Positions 27,001 through 35,413 of a stretch of DNA of 64,000 nt are shown here, piece by piece. How positions within the stretch are numbered: the first letter of the stretch is position 1; each line of letters starts with the position of its first letter. The notes beneath the pieces were generated by a model that was not told where the DNA came from, did no database searches, and was given only the letters and a program-made list of their open reading frames with translations. A program made the translations under genes and the position numbers. This DNA comes from Candidatus Neomarinimicrobiota bacterium. Lineage in GTDB: Bacteria; Fidelibacterota; Marinisomatia; Marinisomatales; TCS55. The DNA lies in contig JABIDL010000026.1 of assembly GCA_018651745.1 (NCBI GenBank), positions 31,243-95,242 on the forward strand, read 5' to 3'.

Positions 27001-27456
27001 ATGTTATTATTGATTTCGTTCATGATGTCTATGTCGTCGGATTCCCTCGTGGAAACCCGGGCAGAATCAACTGAGGCACATCAAATAGTTGAGGCTTCGA
27101 TATCGCATATGGGTTACATTTCCGTAAAATCGGACACGCTCGGAACGCCGATATTTATTGATGGTGTTTTTATCGGAAATACACCGGTTAATCACCCCAT
27201 TCCGGTTTCCACCGGTATGCATGAAGTCAGTTTAATTCCATCACATAAATTGGACAATTTTGTTAAAAACAGATTACATGATTCCATTAAAAAAATAGCT
27301 GTAACTGAAGGCGACACCTTAACGGTAATGTTGTATTTTGATTATCAGGCAACGCGCATTCAAGCTATTCGAAAAGAACAAAAATTCACCGGATATGCGG
27401 GATATACACTTTTGGGTATTGTGGCTTATCTTTTGTGGATTTCTGCCGGTGGATAA
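27001..27456 (+). CDS. PEGA-domain protein with C-terminal membrane segment
   Basis: 151 residues, one of the few plus-strand genes. A hydrophobic signal-like start (LLLISFMMSMSS) is followed by a PEGA beta-domain near 35-80 (GYISVKSDTLGTPIFIDGVF, IGNTPVNHPIPVSTGMHEVSL) and a C-terminal membrane helix (about 133-149). PEGA domains occur in surface and cell-wall-associated proteins; function here is unknown. It starts divergently from the TPR lipoprotein. Confidence 0.75.
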   Translation: MLLLISFMMSMSSDSLVETRAESTEAHQIVEASISHMGYISVKSDTLGTPIFIDGVFIGNTPVNHPIPVSTGMHEVSLIPSHKLDNFVKNRLHDSIKKIAVTEGDTLTVMLYFDYQATRIQAIRKEQKFTGYAGYTLLGIVAYLLWISAGG

Positions 27457-27506
27457 TCTAAAACTAGCGCTTGTTTTCTACGCTAATTTGATGTGTAAAT
27501 TCCATC

Positions 27507-27701
27507 ATGGATGATATAAGACTTTTTGAGGAACCATTGAAATTCAAGCCGGATTATGTTTGGCCCAAGGAAGGTGCTGAACGCAATTGCCCCAAATGCG
27601 AAACGGCAATGCAGATGAATGAAAATCGACCGGATTACTATGGTAAACCTTGGTGGTGTCCGGCGTGCCAGTGGCAGTATTCTGAAGAAGATTTTTCTTA
27701 A
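27507..27701 (+). CDS. Small zinc-ribbon protein
   Basis: 64 residues with two paired-cysteine motifs, CPKC (about 28-31) and CPAC (about 51-54), that would form one four-cysteine zinc ribbon. A short acidic tail follows. No family-specific function is recognised. Its TAA stop overlaps the stop of the convergent DUF1232-type gene within the palindrome TTAA (27698-27701). Confidence 0.75.
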   Translation: MDDIRLFEEPLKFKPDYVWPKEGAERNCPKCETAMQMNENRPDYYGKPWWCPACQWQYSEEDFS

Positions 27702-28087
27702 ACTACGAAATATTCCGGATGAGTCTTGATTATTTCATCCACAATCCAACGAACCACAACGGCATCATCCAGTAATCCAATTTCTGGAATGGAATCTGGA
27801 ATTTCATCTTCTTCTTCTAAAAAATATGTTAGTGAAAAAGCAATTTTTCTTACAAGCTCTTCTGAAATGTTGTCGGTGAAGTTTTCTAGGACAAAAATGA
27901 GTTTAGACACATCCCGAATTAATTCGCCTTCAATGGTATTAATATCCGATCGTTTGAGAAGTCCTTCAAATTTTTCAGGAAGCTGTTTGATCAGATGTGG
28001 GACAATCGTTAAATCGATTTTATCGATCTTCGAAAGGTATTTTGCCTTGTCCTCATCCGTTAAGTGGAAGTTTGAAGTTTGATTCAT
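27698..28087 (-). CDS. YkvA-like DUF1232 protein
   Basis: 129 residues. The C-terminal half has the DUF1232 signature DEIPDSIPEIGLLDDAVVV, typically found in small membrane-associated proteins of unknown function. The hydrophobic segment preceding it is weak, so this copy may be peripheral. The N-terminal part is charged and helical. It is divergent from bolA-like with only 35 bases between starts, and convergent with the zinc-ribbon gene. Confidence 0.8.
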   Translation of the reverse strand: MNQTSNFHLTDEDKAKYLSKIDKIDLTIVPHLIKQLPEKFEGLLKRSDINTIEGELIRDVSKLIFVLENFTDNISEELVRKIAFSLTYFLEEEDEIPDSIPEIGLLDDAVVVRWIVDEIIKTHPEYFVV

Positions 28088-28122
28088 ATAGACCTAATTT
28101 ACCTTAAATCGGAACCAAAACA

Positions 28123-28401
28123 ATGACACTTGAAGCACACGTAAAAGAAAATTTAGAATCGTCGATGACGCTGAATCATTTTGCATATCAAGATGATACT
28201 GCAGGGCACGAGCACCATCCCGGCCGAGACGGCGGTGCCCACGTAACAGCCATGATTGTTTCTCCAAATTTTGAAGGATTGCAACTACTAAAACGCCATC
28301 AAATGGTGTACGCTGCTCTTGGAAACCTGATGCAGAATGAGATTCATGCTTTCAGCATGAAAACTTTTACGCCTGACGAATGGGCTAACCAAAAACCTTA
28401 A
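28123..28401 (+). CDS. BolA family protein
   Basis: 92 residues. BolA proteins partner monothiol glutaredoxins in iron-sulfur trafficking. The class II KH-like fold is indicated by GGAHVTAMIVSPNFEGLQ, LLKRHQMVYAALGNLM and EIHAFSMKTFTPDEW, with the conserved histidine in KRHQ. A His-rich insertion (AGHEHHPGRDGG) precedes the second strand and may extend the metal-binding loop. It is followed 10 bases later by a TerB-like gene. Confidence 0.87.
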   Translation: MTLEAHVKENLESSMTLNHFAYQDDTAGHEHHPGRDGGAHVTAMIVSPNFEGLQLLKRHQMVYAALGNLMQNEIHAFSMKTFTPDEWANQKP

Positions 28402-28411
28402 AGGAATTGCT

Positions 28412-28828
28412 ATGACACCAAATGATCTACCTCAATCACTTGACATTATGACTCCGCTTGAACTTGTTACCCACCTTATTACCTGCTTAAAATTGGCAGA
28501 TGGCAGGATGGATTATGAAGAACGTGAAGCCTGGGCGAACGCCCTAAGCGATCTTTTTCCTGAGCATGATCCGGAGCGTGCAGTTTCCATCCTGCAATCG
28601 GCATCGCAAAAGATTCTTGAAATGAATTCCATGGAAAGAACACATTACGCTTCTACAATCTGCGAAGCGCTCAAATCGCATTATTCAGAGGAAGAATTGG
28701 AATTCACTATTTATCCCAGACTTGAGTCCATCGCAGATGCAGATGGAATGGTTTTGTCATCTGAAACAGATTTATTAAATGTAATAAAGTCATCTTTTGG
28801 AATATCGGATGACAATCTTGACGAGTAA
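28412..28828 (+). CDS. TerB-like helical protein
   Basis: 138 residues, all-helical. The motif LKLADGRMDYEEREAWANAL near the N-terminus and the second acidic motif IADADGMVLSSETDLLNVI near the C-terminus match the metal-binding helices of the TerB/DjlA N-terminal superfamily. Such domains are often associated with stress or membrane processes; a specific role here is not indicated. Same strand as the BolA gene, with 10 bases between them. Confidence 0.75.
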   Translation: MTPNDLPQSLDIMTPLELVTHLITCLKLADGRMDYEEREAWANALSDLFPEHDPERAVSILQSASQKILEMNSMERTHYASTICEALKSHYSEEELEFTIYPRLESIADADGMVLSSETDLLNVIKSSFGISDDNLDE

Positions 28829-28869
28829 AAAGTTCAGGAATTAATTCAATTTAGTCAAAGTAACTACCA

Positions 28870-28882
28870 TACCATTTTGGTA
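28870..28882. terminator. Possible weak hairpin between convergent genes
   Basis: TACCA-TTT-TGGTA is a perfect 5-bp inverted repeat in the gap between the TerB-like gene (+) and the Mth938-like gene (-). It is short and has no long T-run, so termination activity is uncertain. Confidence 0.3.
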
Positions 28883-28887
28883 CGCAA

Positions 28888-29238
28888 TTAACATGTAATA
28901 TGAAGTACCGCATTGGTATTCGAAGGGGCTGTTTCTAAATAGTCACAAGCGTCAGTTGTCAGCATAATTTGAAGCGTAACACCTTTGTCTAAAGCTAAAT
29001 TTTTGAATTCTTCTGTAACCGAGAGACGCCCATGATACCCCGTTCCAATTACTAATTCATTACAATCCCAAGGGATATTTTCTTCCGAACTGAGTGGCGT
29101 ATGTCCGTAGGTACTTTTAAGATGACGACTTTTTTCTTTTGACCGCGGTTTAATTTTCATTTTATTAAGAACGACATCACAGTCGTAAGGCACATTATCT
29201 ATTTTTATATGGCCGAAGTCGGTGTAATCGAATTTCAA
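28888..29238 (-). CDS. Mth938-domain (DUF498/NDUFAF3-like) protein
   Basis: 116 residues. The single-domain fold is suggested by FGHIKIDNVPYDCDVVL near the start and the core ELVIGTGYHGRLSVTEEF, followed by VTLQIMLTTDACDYLE. The eukaryotic relatives NDUFAF3 and AAMDC are assembly or unknown-function proteins; bacterial members have no assigned role. It lies between the paraoxonase-like gene and a convergent TerB-like gene. Confidence 0.8.
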   Translation of the reverse strand: MKFDYTDFGHIKIDNVPYDCDVVLNKMKIKPRSKEKSRHLKSTYGHTPLSSEENIPWDCNELVIGTGYHGRLSVTEEFKNLALDKGVTLQIMLTTDACDYLETAPSNTNAVLHITC

Positions 29239-29271
29239 AAATTATCCTCGTTTTGTAAATGAAAGATATAT

Positions 29272-30324
29272 TTAATTAGGCAAAAACTTACAGTGCAAAA
29301 AATGATCTTCAAACACGGAGCCGATTAATAATGTGTTCCCATAAGTAGCAGCAACGCTGGATCCAGATAATTTGTTGCCTAAATCTAGAAAAATTTCCTC
29401 AATTTGAAAATGATCACTCGCTGGTTGCGTGACTCGAAATACCTGAGATGGCGATAATGCAATTGCATTCTTTGCGTGGCGGGTAAACGCAAGCATTTTC
29501 GGATGCGATCCAATCCACACATTCCCTTCTGCATCGAGCTCAATATTATCTACACCGGAATTAAAGTCAATCGCATGGGAAAACGTGAGTGTATTGGTAC
29601 TCAAATTTCGGTTATATAGAGACATCTTTTTACCAACTGTTTCTGCCACGAAAAGAGTTTTTCCATCCTGACTTATATTTATTCCATTGGCATACCCCAA
29701 TTCTGAAGCCGCAACTGTAAATTTTTCTCCGTCAAAAAATAACATGTTGGAACGAGCAAGCTGTAAGTATTCTTCAATCGTCCTCCCTAATTCAGACGTA
29801 TTTCCGTGATCATTGGTGACATAAAATTGATTAGTGTTAACCAGAACTAAATCGTTTGGGCTAATCATAATCGGATCCGATAGAGATTGTCGATGAATCA
29901 GGAGGCCATCAACCAAATCAAATAGTTCAATCAAATCAGCCTCTTTTGTATGATTGACCACGCCTACGGTGACCAATCCATTTTCAGATTCGTACACTGA
30001 TATTCCGTGAGGATTAAAATCGAATTTCAAATGCGCAGTAAGAGAAAATAAGCGAGGGTTTTCCTGTCGTAAATCGTACCCAAATATTGCACCTTGTTCC
30101 GGTGTTCCTGCAAGAGTTTTACGACGATCATCTGAAGAAATGAGCGCAATCCCGTTCGAAAGAATCGTGATATCTTCTGCACCAATGGCTCCAGAAATCG
30201 GTTCAATGTTTCCATCGAAATGCGGTTCAATCGTTTTGAATTCCCCTGCATCTATCAATGTTTTGATAATCAAAATTGTTACGACAAGAATAAACCAGAT
30301 TAAAATGCGGTATAATTTCTTCAT
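29272..30324 (-). CDS. Membrane-anchored SMP-30/paraoxonase-like beta-propeller protein
   Basis: 350 residues with one N-terminal membrane anchor (about 6-23). A six-bladed propeller with paraoxonase/arylesterase-like motifs follows: GAEDITILSNGIALISSDDR, LVLVNTNQFYVTNDHG, ELGYANGINISQDGKTLFVA and GVDNIELDAEGNVWIGSH. The Asn/Asp residues in those motifs are where calcium ligands lie in the family, so lactonase or arylesterase activity is plausible. Substrate unknown. A short gap separates it from the release-factor-like gene upstream. Confidence 0.8.
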   Translation of the reverse strand: MKKLYRILIWFILVVTILIIKTLIDAGEFKTIEPHFDGNIEPISGAIGAEDITILSNGIALISSDDRRKTLAGTPEQGAIFGYDLRQENPRLFSLTAHLKFDFNPHGISVYESENGLVTVGVVNHTKEADLIELFDLVDGLLIHRQSLSDPIMISPNDLVLVNTNQFYVTNDHGNTSELGRTIEEYLQLARSNMLFFDGEKFTVAASELGYANGINISQDGKTLFVAETVGKKMSLYNRNLSTNTLTFSHAIDFNSGVDNIELDAEGNVWIGSHPKMLAFTRHAKNAIALSPSQVFRVTQPASDHFQIEEIFLDLGNKLSGSSVAATYGNTLLIGSVFEDHFLHCKFLPN

Positions 30325-30413
30325 GATATTTACGCTTCCAAAAATTATGGAAGAAAAATGAAATTGTTTTTACAGTTCCCTTCATTCTTTCTCAAACACA
30401 GGATAGCATTCAC

Positions 30414-30764
30414 CTACCTATCATCTTGATCTGGATTTTTACGTAATGCCTTCTTTGCTGATTGTTTTTTTTTGGTTTGAATTCGTTTTTCTTTGGAAGC
30501 CTTTGTTGCGCGAGTTGGAACCCGTTTCTTTGGTTTCTGATTCAATTTAATCAATTTTTCCCGCAATCTTTTTAAAGCAATTTCTTTATTCCGGTGTTGA
30601 CTCCTCCCATCCTGACATGTAACCACAATTCCCGACGGAATATGCGTCAAGCGAACTGCACTTTCAGTTTTATTTACATGTTGGCCGCCCTTCCCGCTGG
30701 ACCTATAAGTATCCACCCGGCATTCTTTTAAAAGGTCTTGATTCGTTTGCGGGATTTTTTTCAT
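30414..30764 (-). CDS. Release-factor-like ribosome rescue protein (ArfB-type)
   Basis: 116 residues. It contains the peptidyl-tRNA hydrolysis motif [18 protein letters not shown] but lacks the codon-recognition domain of RF1/RF2, and ends in a long Lys/Arg-rich tail ([20 protein letters not shown]), the arrangement of ArfB/YaeJ, whose tail enters the empty mRNA channel of stalled ribosomes. The ATG at 30764 overlaps the AlkB-type gene stop as ATGA. A longer frame to 30851 lies inside the AlkB gene and is not needed. An RF-H-type assignment is the alternative. Confidence 0.82.
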   Translation of the reverse strand: MKKIPQTNQDLLKECRVDTYRSSGKGGQHVNKTESAVRLTHIPSGIVVTCQDGRSQHRNKEIALKRLREKLIKLNQKPKKRVPTRATKASKEKRIQTKKKQSAKKALRKNPDQDDR

Positions 30765-31867
30765 AATAATGATTGAGCATTTCCGTACTTTCGATCCCAT
30801 TCTACCAAGCGTGGGTTCATGATGCGGTACCACACAGGCGGCACGAGGCACAATACCAGAGTTGTTAAATATCCGTACGGCATTTGCGGTGCGTCGTTAT
30901 AAGGATCCAATTTCCAAAATTTAACCATCGGTTTTTCGTGATGCGCAGAATGGCGAGTAAGTGAAAACAATACAATACTGCTGATTCGCTTATTCGTATT
31001 CCACGAATGTTCCGGACCAACGCGGCTTTCTGGTGAGCGGTAAAGTCCGTAATGTTCCATATAATTCACAATTTCGAGCACAAATTTTGCAAAGGCAGCT
31101 TGACCTAGAAAAAGTATCAAACCGAATAGACCGCCTGCTATATAAAAAACTGCACACCACACTGCGGACATGACATATCCTGTAATCATTCTATTCTGAA
31201 ATGAAAAGATACGAATTGATTTTGTACGAAGTCTTTTGAGTTCGAGATGCCATGCACTGAGATGCCCCATGAATGTTGAACGGACGGCAAACGCGTACAC
31301 ATTTTCGCCTCGCTTCGCAGTAGCAGGATCTGCTTCGGTGCCCACCGTTACATGGTGGCCATATACATGTTCAATTGCAAAATCCGAATTGCAGCTGGCT
31401 GCCAAAAGCCATCGACCCTCAAACATTGCCAGGCGGTCTTTAATACGATGGGTGAGTTCATGCGCCACATTGGTTCCATATCCTGCCACTAAAAAACCAA
31501 CCCCCAACAATGCGCCGATATAATCTGACCCAATATTTCCATTTCGCGCTGAAAGCAGATCGTAGTTCGTCACGCCGCCTAACCACAGTCCCAAACTCAA
31601 AAAGTCATCCAAACCTTTTCCGGTTGACCAAGCAAATCCCAACAAGAGAATAACTATTACCGGCAATGCTAAATGCAAAGGTATTTCTAAAAGCATTGGA
31701 TAGTGAAAATCGGGCTGATTGATATCATCGCCCAGGAAGGTGTCTCCTAAAATCATGACAAAAAATAATACAACAAAACCCAACCACATCCAGTGACCAC
31801 CCAGAAAAATTCCCCACAAAACAAATCCTGTAAGAATGGGCGTAAGATAGTATTTCAGGTATTTCAT
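30761..31867 (-). CDS. alkB: AlkB-type integral-membrane di-iron alkane/fatty-acid hydroxylase
   Basis: 368 residues from ATG 31867; a further upstream ATG lies just past the csp terminator and gives an unlikely polar N-terminus. Six or so membrane segments and all histidine boxes of the AlkB/XylM group are present: AHELTHR, EHVYGHH, the [10 protein letters not shown] box, and HSAHHEKP. The enzyme inserts oxygen into a terminal C-H bond using a di-iron centre and electrons from rubredoxin; neither rubredoxin nor its reductase is in the window. The exact substrate is not clear from sequence. It is coupled to the release-factor-like gene by ATGA. Confidence 0.88.
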   Translation of the reverse strand: MKYLKYYLTPILTGFVLWGIFLGGHWMWLGFVVLFFVMILGDTFLGDDINQPDFHYPMLLEIPLHLALPVIVILLLGFAWSTGKGLDDFLSLGLWLGGVTNYDLLSARNGNIGSDYIGALLGVGFLVAGYGTNVAHELTHRIKDRLAMFEGRWLLAASCNSDFAIEHVYGHHVTVGTEADPATAKRGENVYAFAVRSTFMGHLSAWHLELKRLRTKSIRIFSFQNRMITGYVMSAVWCAVFYIAGGLFGLILFLGQAAFAKFVLEIVNYMEHYGLYRSPESRVGPEHSWNTNKRISSIVLFSLTRHSAHHEKPMVKFWKLDPYNDAPQMPYGYLTTLVLCLVPPVWYRIMNPRLVEWDRKYGNAQSLL

Positions 31868-31962
31868 TTGATGCGTTTGTACTGTGGTTAAAATTATAAC
31901 CAATCTATGAATTAATACCAGTGATTGGGATAAACACTTAAATACAATTTTTGTCTCCAATA

Positions 31963-31995
31963 AACAAAACGGCCCCCTGAAAATCAGGGAGCCGT
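31963..31995 (-). terminator. Rho-independent terminator after the cold-shock gene
   Basis: On the minus strand ACGGCTCCCTGA pairs with TCAGGGGGCCGT (12 bp, one G-T) around a TTT loop and is followed by TTTGTTT. It lies about 60 bases past the cold-shock stop and upstream of the AlkB gene, which therefore needs its own promoter. Confidence 0.9.
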
Positions 31996-32019
31996 AAAGG
32001 ACACTATTTCAAATGCCAA

Positions 32020-32038
32020 AGAAGGGATTATCCCTTCT
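32020..32038 (-). repeat. Perfect 8-bp hairpin between csp stop and terminator
   Basis: AGAAGGGA and TCCCTTCT form a perfect inverted repeat around a 3-base loop, 16 bases after the cold-shock stop. It precedes the stronger terminator and may protect the mRNA 3' end or act as a first terminator. Confidence 0.55.
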
Positions 32039-32053
32039 CTAGGTTTGACTAGA

Positions 32054-32266
32054 CTATTGAGGTGTTACATTTTCTGCTAAAGGACCTTTTTCGCCCTCAC
32101 CTTCGGTATAGTCAACAGCTTGTCCGTCAGAAAGGGTTTTAAACCCCTCCATCACGATATTGCTCATATGAACAAATAAATCTTTACCACCGTCAGATGG
32201 GGTGATAAAGCCAAAGCCTTTTTTGTCATTGAACCATTTTACGGTTCCTTGTTTTACATCACTCAT
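32054..32266 (-). CDS. Cold-shock domain protein (CspA family)
   Basis: 70 residues, the standard single-domain size. The RNA-binding motifs RNP1 (KGFGFI) and RNP2 (DLFVHMSNI) are intact, as is the start [15 protein letters not shown]. The frame stays open for 50 further codons upstream, but the ATG at 32266 has AAAGGT before it and gives the canonical N-terminus. The remaining upstream stretch is the untranslated leader typical of csp genes. Two hairpins follow the stop. Confidence 0.95.
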   Translation of the reverse strand: MSDVKQGTVKWFNDKKGFGFITPSDGGKDLFVHMSNIVMEGFKTLSDGQAVDYTEGEGEKGPLAENVTPQ

Positions 32267-32583
32267 GTTGTACCTTTTTGTTTCTTGTTGTTTGTTTAAT
32301 TCTTCTACCTGAAAAAATGAGTTCCTCAAAGAGAAGCTCGAATATGATGGTACTTCTAAATTACCTAACGTATTCCTACTAGTTCCTTCCTGTAAAAGCG
32401 GCTGAATGTAGACCAATTTTCATAAATAACACCATATTAATTATTTTTCGTTATGTTTGGGATTTTTCTTAGCAATCTAGGATTTATTATAAATAATAGG
32501 TGTAAGGAGTTCCGAGCTACCTTCCGCTATAATGAAAGCGAAAGGCGCGCGGAGTAAATTGATAATTAAGGTGTAGTTAAAAG
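32267..32583. other. Cold-shock leader and intergenic region
   Basis: About 317 bases without a credible gene. The part nearest csp is the probable long 5' leader, with frequent A-runs on the coding strand and no confident promoter. Near 32520-32545 CCTTTCGCT and AGCGGAAGG (minus strand) pair over nine positions with one G-T around an eight-base loop, without a T-run. This could end the upstream gene's transcript, but weakly. Confidence 0.4.
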
Positions 32584-33432
32584 TTAATTTTTTCGAAGAT
32601 CAACCCAATTGTTGTGCAAACCCAAATCTTCATGCTTGCCATTTGACCAGTATGCCCGAAACTTTTTACGAAAAGCTTTACGTTCTTCTTCATTGGGCCA
32701 AGCAGTTTCTACCAGATCGCTAACGTCTTCATCTAGCGCATCTTCCATGGTTGCATATTCATTAACCATAATTACAGGCCACCCATCTGGGCCACCGGCA
32801 GATCCAGACCAATAATGTCCTAACTCCATATGGCTGAGCACTTTTTCATTTTTTTTGATCACATTATCAAACCATGTTTGGAGAATTTCTTTTCGTTCTT
32901 CCGCCGATCCTTCTTCTACATTAGACAGCGGAGCCAAATAGTATTTTGTCATACTTACAAATGTATCATCCTTGTACTGGCGAGACGGGCGCTTAAGCTT
33001 TTTCATATCGAGTTCATAAATGCCGACATCGGTATGTTTACCAACCCAATATTTACCGAACTTTTCAACGTGTTTTTTCCTGTCTTCTTCTTTTCGCCAA
33101 GCCTTATCCCTCAAGTCGGAATTAGACAATATCGTTGCATCTGCATCATCCAAGGATGCCCATTCGTTTACAACAAGAACCTCACCAGTTTTTCCTGTCC
33201 AGAAATGACCTAAAACCGTCGAGCTCACCAACTTAGTTTTTAATGCATTCATCTTTTTAGCATTTTCTTCCAAAACTTCTTTACGTTCCTCTGCTGAACC
33301 ACCTTCTACCTCACTAAGTGGTTTTAGGTGGTACTTAGAAAGGGTGACTACATGGTTTTCAGAGTTATACTGAGCCTGAACAATTCCGGTAAGGGAAATA
33401 CCCGTCAGGACTAATAGGGTTTTGAATTGCAT
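32584..33432 (-). CDS. Exported protein with tandem-duplicated alpha-beta domain
   Basis: 282 residues from ATG 33432; an upstream TTG is less likely. A signal peptide (MQFKTLLVLTGISL to VQA) precedes two homologous halves. Each half begins with a TLSKYHLKPLSEVEGGSAEE- or SMTKYYLAPLSNVEEGSAEE-type stretch and contains LGHFWTG or LGHYWSG. Each then has VVNEWAS or MVNEYAT and a charged EEERKAFRKKF-type helix. This pattern resembles dimeric alpha/beta-barrel domains fused in one chain. The function is not recognised. Confidence 0.75.
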   Translation of the reverse strand: MQFKTLLVLTGISLTGIVQAQYNSENHVVTLSKYHLKPLSEVEGGSAEERKEVLEENAKKMNALKTKLVSSTVLGHFWTGKTGEVLVVNEWASLDDADATILSNSDLRDKAWRKEEDRKKHVEKFGKYWVGKHTDVGIYELDMKKLKRPSRQYKDDTFVSMTKYYLAPLSNVEEGSAEERKEILQTWFDNVIKKNEKVLSHMELGHYWSGSAGGPDGWPVIMVNEYATMEDALDEDVSDLVETAWPNEEERKAFRKKFRAYWSNGKHEDLGLHNNWVDLRKN

Positions 33433-33580
33433 CTTTTTGCCTTTCTTTTTAAGGGTATTCAAACCCGTTATGAATAACTTTTGTTAATTCTAATTTAATC
33501 GGAATTACTAAAAAAAACCAATATAATCAAACTTCCTGGTTTTATCAGGATTATGAAAGTTTTTAAAATGATATTTAGAA

Positions 33581-34042
33581 TCATTTATTTCCCTCTCTTT
33601 TTTTCATTTTTTCATTGATCATTTTCACTTTTTTATTTCCCTCGTACCATAGTGGCAGTTCATCAAATAATGGAATTCCATCATCAAAAACAGCTCGGGA
33701 ATTCTCTTTTCGCGGAAATTCTGTAGTCGGTATTCCACCCACGCAAATTCCAACAATATCTTCCGTATCTGATGCACTCAAGGCGCGCTTGCCTTCCGGC
33801 GGGATTTTAATCATATCACCGGCACTCACTTCAATCTGCTCATCGTTTATCTGCATGACACCCGAACCTTTCAGAAAAATATACACTTCATCCTGCGTCT
33901 CATGCTTGTGCATGAAAGTGTATCCGCGCCCGGCGGGAAAATTGAACACGCCGATGCCGACACCTTTCAGATTCAGATCTTTCCGCAGTAGAGTCAGCCA
34001 CTGTGGCGGATTCTCAAAATCAAGATGGTATTTTGAATACAT
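33581..34042 (-). CDS. Cupin-domain protein
   Basis: 153 residues with a single cupin barrel. The metal-binding motif 1 is visible as HKHETQDEVYIFLKGSG and motif 2 as SAGDMIKIPPEGKRAL, in which the usual second-motif histidine appears absent. Such proteins are dioxygenases, isomerases or sugar-binding; none can be chosen here. It lies 2 bases after the VOC gene and is the last gene of the DHH-dioxygenase-VOC-cupin run. Confidence 0.82.
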   Translation of the reverse strand: MYSKYHLDFENPPQWLTLLRKDLNLKGVGIGVFNFPAGRGYTFMHKHETQDEVYIFLKGSGVMQINDEQIEVSAGDMIKIPPEGKRALSASDTEDIVGICVGGIPTTEFPRKENSRAVFDDGIPLFDELPLWYEGNKKVKMINEKMKKREGNK

Positions 34043-34044
34043 TG

Positions 34045-34467
34045 TTACTTTTGAAAAATATAATTATCATTTGCGAAGGATTTGAATTCGAGTGCATTTC
34101 CGCTCGGATCCATCAGAAACATCGTTCTCTGTTCGCCGGGTTTTCCATCAAATCGTATTCGCGGTTCGATCAAAAACTGAATGCCGGATTTTCGAATGCG
34201 GTCTTTAAGCTCTTCCCACTCGGATGATTCGAGTATAACCCCAAAGTGACGAACCGGCACCGCGTTACCATCCACAGGGTTTTTTTGTACTTCTTTTGTT
34301 TCTTCCAGGGAAAGGTGTGCCACTATTTGGTGGCCGAATAAATTGAAGTCAATCCAAAGATTAGATTCACGCCCAGTTGAGCACCCAAGTGTTTGGGCAT
34401 AAAAAGTCCGAGCTTCTTCGAGATCACGAACCGGGAAGGCAACATGAAATGGTCTAATAGACCTCAT
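34045..34467 (-). CDS. VOC/glyoxalase-family protein
   Basis: 140 residues with two beta-alpha-beta-beta-beta modules. The start HVAFPVRDLEEARTFYAQTL and the end TMFLMDPSGNALEFKSF are typical of glyoxalase/dioxygenase VOC enzymes, with a metal-ligand histidine at the start and a glutamate at the end. Its ATG overlaps the stop of the intradiol-dioxygenase-like gene (ATGA), which suggests joint expression with a ring-cleavage-type protein. Specific reaction unknown. Confidence 0.83.
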   Translation of the reverse strand: MRSIRPFHVAFPVRDLEEARTFYAQTLGCSTGRESNLWIDFNLFGHQIVAHLSLEETKEVQKNPVDGNAVPVRHFGVILESSEWEELKDRIRKSGIQFLIEPRIRFDGKPGEQRTMFLMDPSGNALEFKSFANDNYIFQK

Positions 34468-35411
34468 TTAATCAAAACGACTTTTTGAAAATCAGAAAAG
34501 TGCGCCGTATCAAATCGAATCACATACATTCCGGATGGAACCGAGTTTCCAGCATTATCCTTTCCATTCCAAACGACCTGATGATCACCAGAGTTCAAAA
34601 ATCCTTCCGAAAGTGATTGGATTGGTTTTCCGCTAAGATCAAACACTTCTACAGACGCATGGGTTTCCGTGCCCATGTCAAATCGAATTTCGGTGTAAGT
34701 ATTAAAAGGATTTGGAAACGCAGAATAAAGGGTAAATCGTTCAGGAATAGGTTCCCAGGGCGAATCAGTATTTAGGATAGGCTGCGCATCAAGTACAATA
34801 TCAAAATTTCCGGAAAAGCCATTAGAATCTTCGCTCAGCGGAATTATCCTATTCACAGCATCCGGATCAGACGCCCAATTGTCGCTGGCAATATTCGGAT
34901 CGCCTTCAAAATATACTTGTGTCACTAGTTCTGACCCATCTTCAGCAATCATACGCAGGTGAAAATGCTGTGGACGGTTCCCGTAAAATCCGGGCCGTAT
35001 AGTTTCAAATGCATAATTGCCATCAGAATCAGTATTCACCCGTCCGCGAAGGTTGTAATCATCGTTGTTTGGGTTCCCTGAGGTACAGGTTTCAAAAATA
35101 CTGTAGCAACCGTTGTTACTGGCGTGCCAAATATCCACAGTAGTATTTTCCAGTGGAGTGACGCAGTCATCTGAAAACACCTTGCCGCCAAAGAAAAATC
35201 TGTCACCGGGCTCATCCGCTGAAGCGATTACACTTCGAAACGGTGCATCTTCGGCAAAAAACGGACCCAGAATATCATCCGTCGTGAATTCACATTCTTT
35301 GGCAAAAGCTGTATAAGGGAACAGCATTCCTCCCGCGGTTGCGGTGATACTGTTTTTAATGAAACGTCTGCGGGAAATTTTGAGAGCAGACTTATCTGAT
35401 TTGTGATCCAG
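34464..35411 (-). CDS. Tat-exported intradiol-dioxygenase-like protein with a type IX C-terminal tail
   Basis: Starting from the only ATG (35327) the protein is 287 residues and lacks a full signal. Upstream in frame lies a clear Tat motif (KISRRRFIKNSITATA) with no stop back to a CTG at 35411 and an ATA at 35417 that overlaps the DHH stop, so a non-AUG start or a base error is likely. The intradiol domain has DIWHASNNGCYS, YNLRGRVNTDSDGNYAF and GFYGNRPQHFH, with Tyr and two His ligands for ferric iron in place. The last 85 residues (AFPNPFNTYTEIRF, VFDLSGKPI, NSVPSGMYVI) are a Por/type IX secretion tail. Start confidence is low, domain calls are good. Confidence 0.8.
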   Translation of the reverse strand: MDHKSDKSALKISRRRFIKNSITATAGGMLFPYTAFAKECEFTTDDILGPFFAEDAPFRSVIASADEPGDRFFFGGKVFSDDCVTPLENTTVDIWHASNNGCYSIFETCTSGNPNNDDYNLRGRVNTDSDGNYAFETIRPGFYGNRPQHFHLRMIAEDGSELVTQVYFEGDPNIASDNWASDPDAVNRIIPLSEDSNGFSGNFDIVLDAQPILNTDSPWEPIPERFTLYSAFPNPFNTYTEIRFDMGTETHASVEVFDLSGKPIQSLSEGFLNSGDHQVVWNGKDNAGNSVPSGMYVIRFDTAHFSDFQKVVLIK

Positions 35412-35413
35412 AA

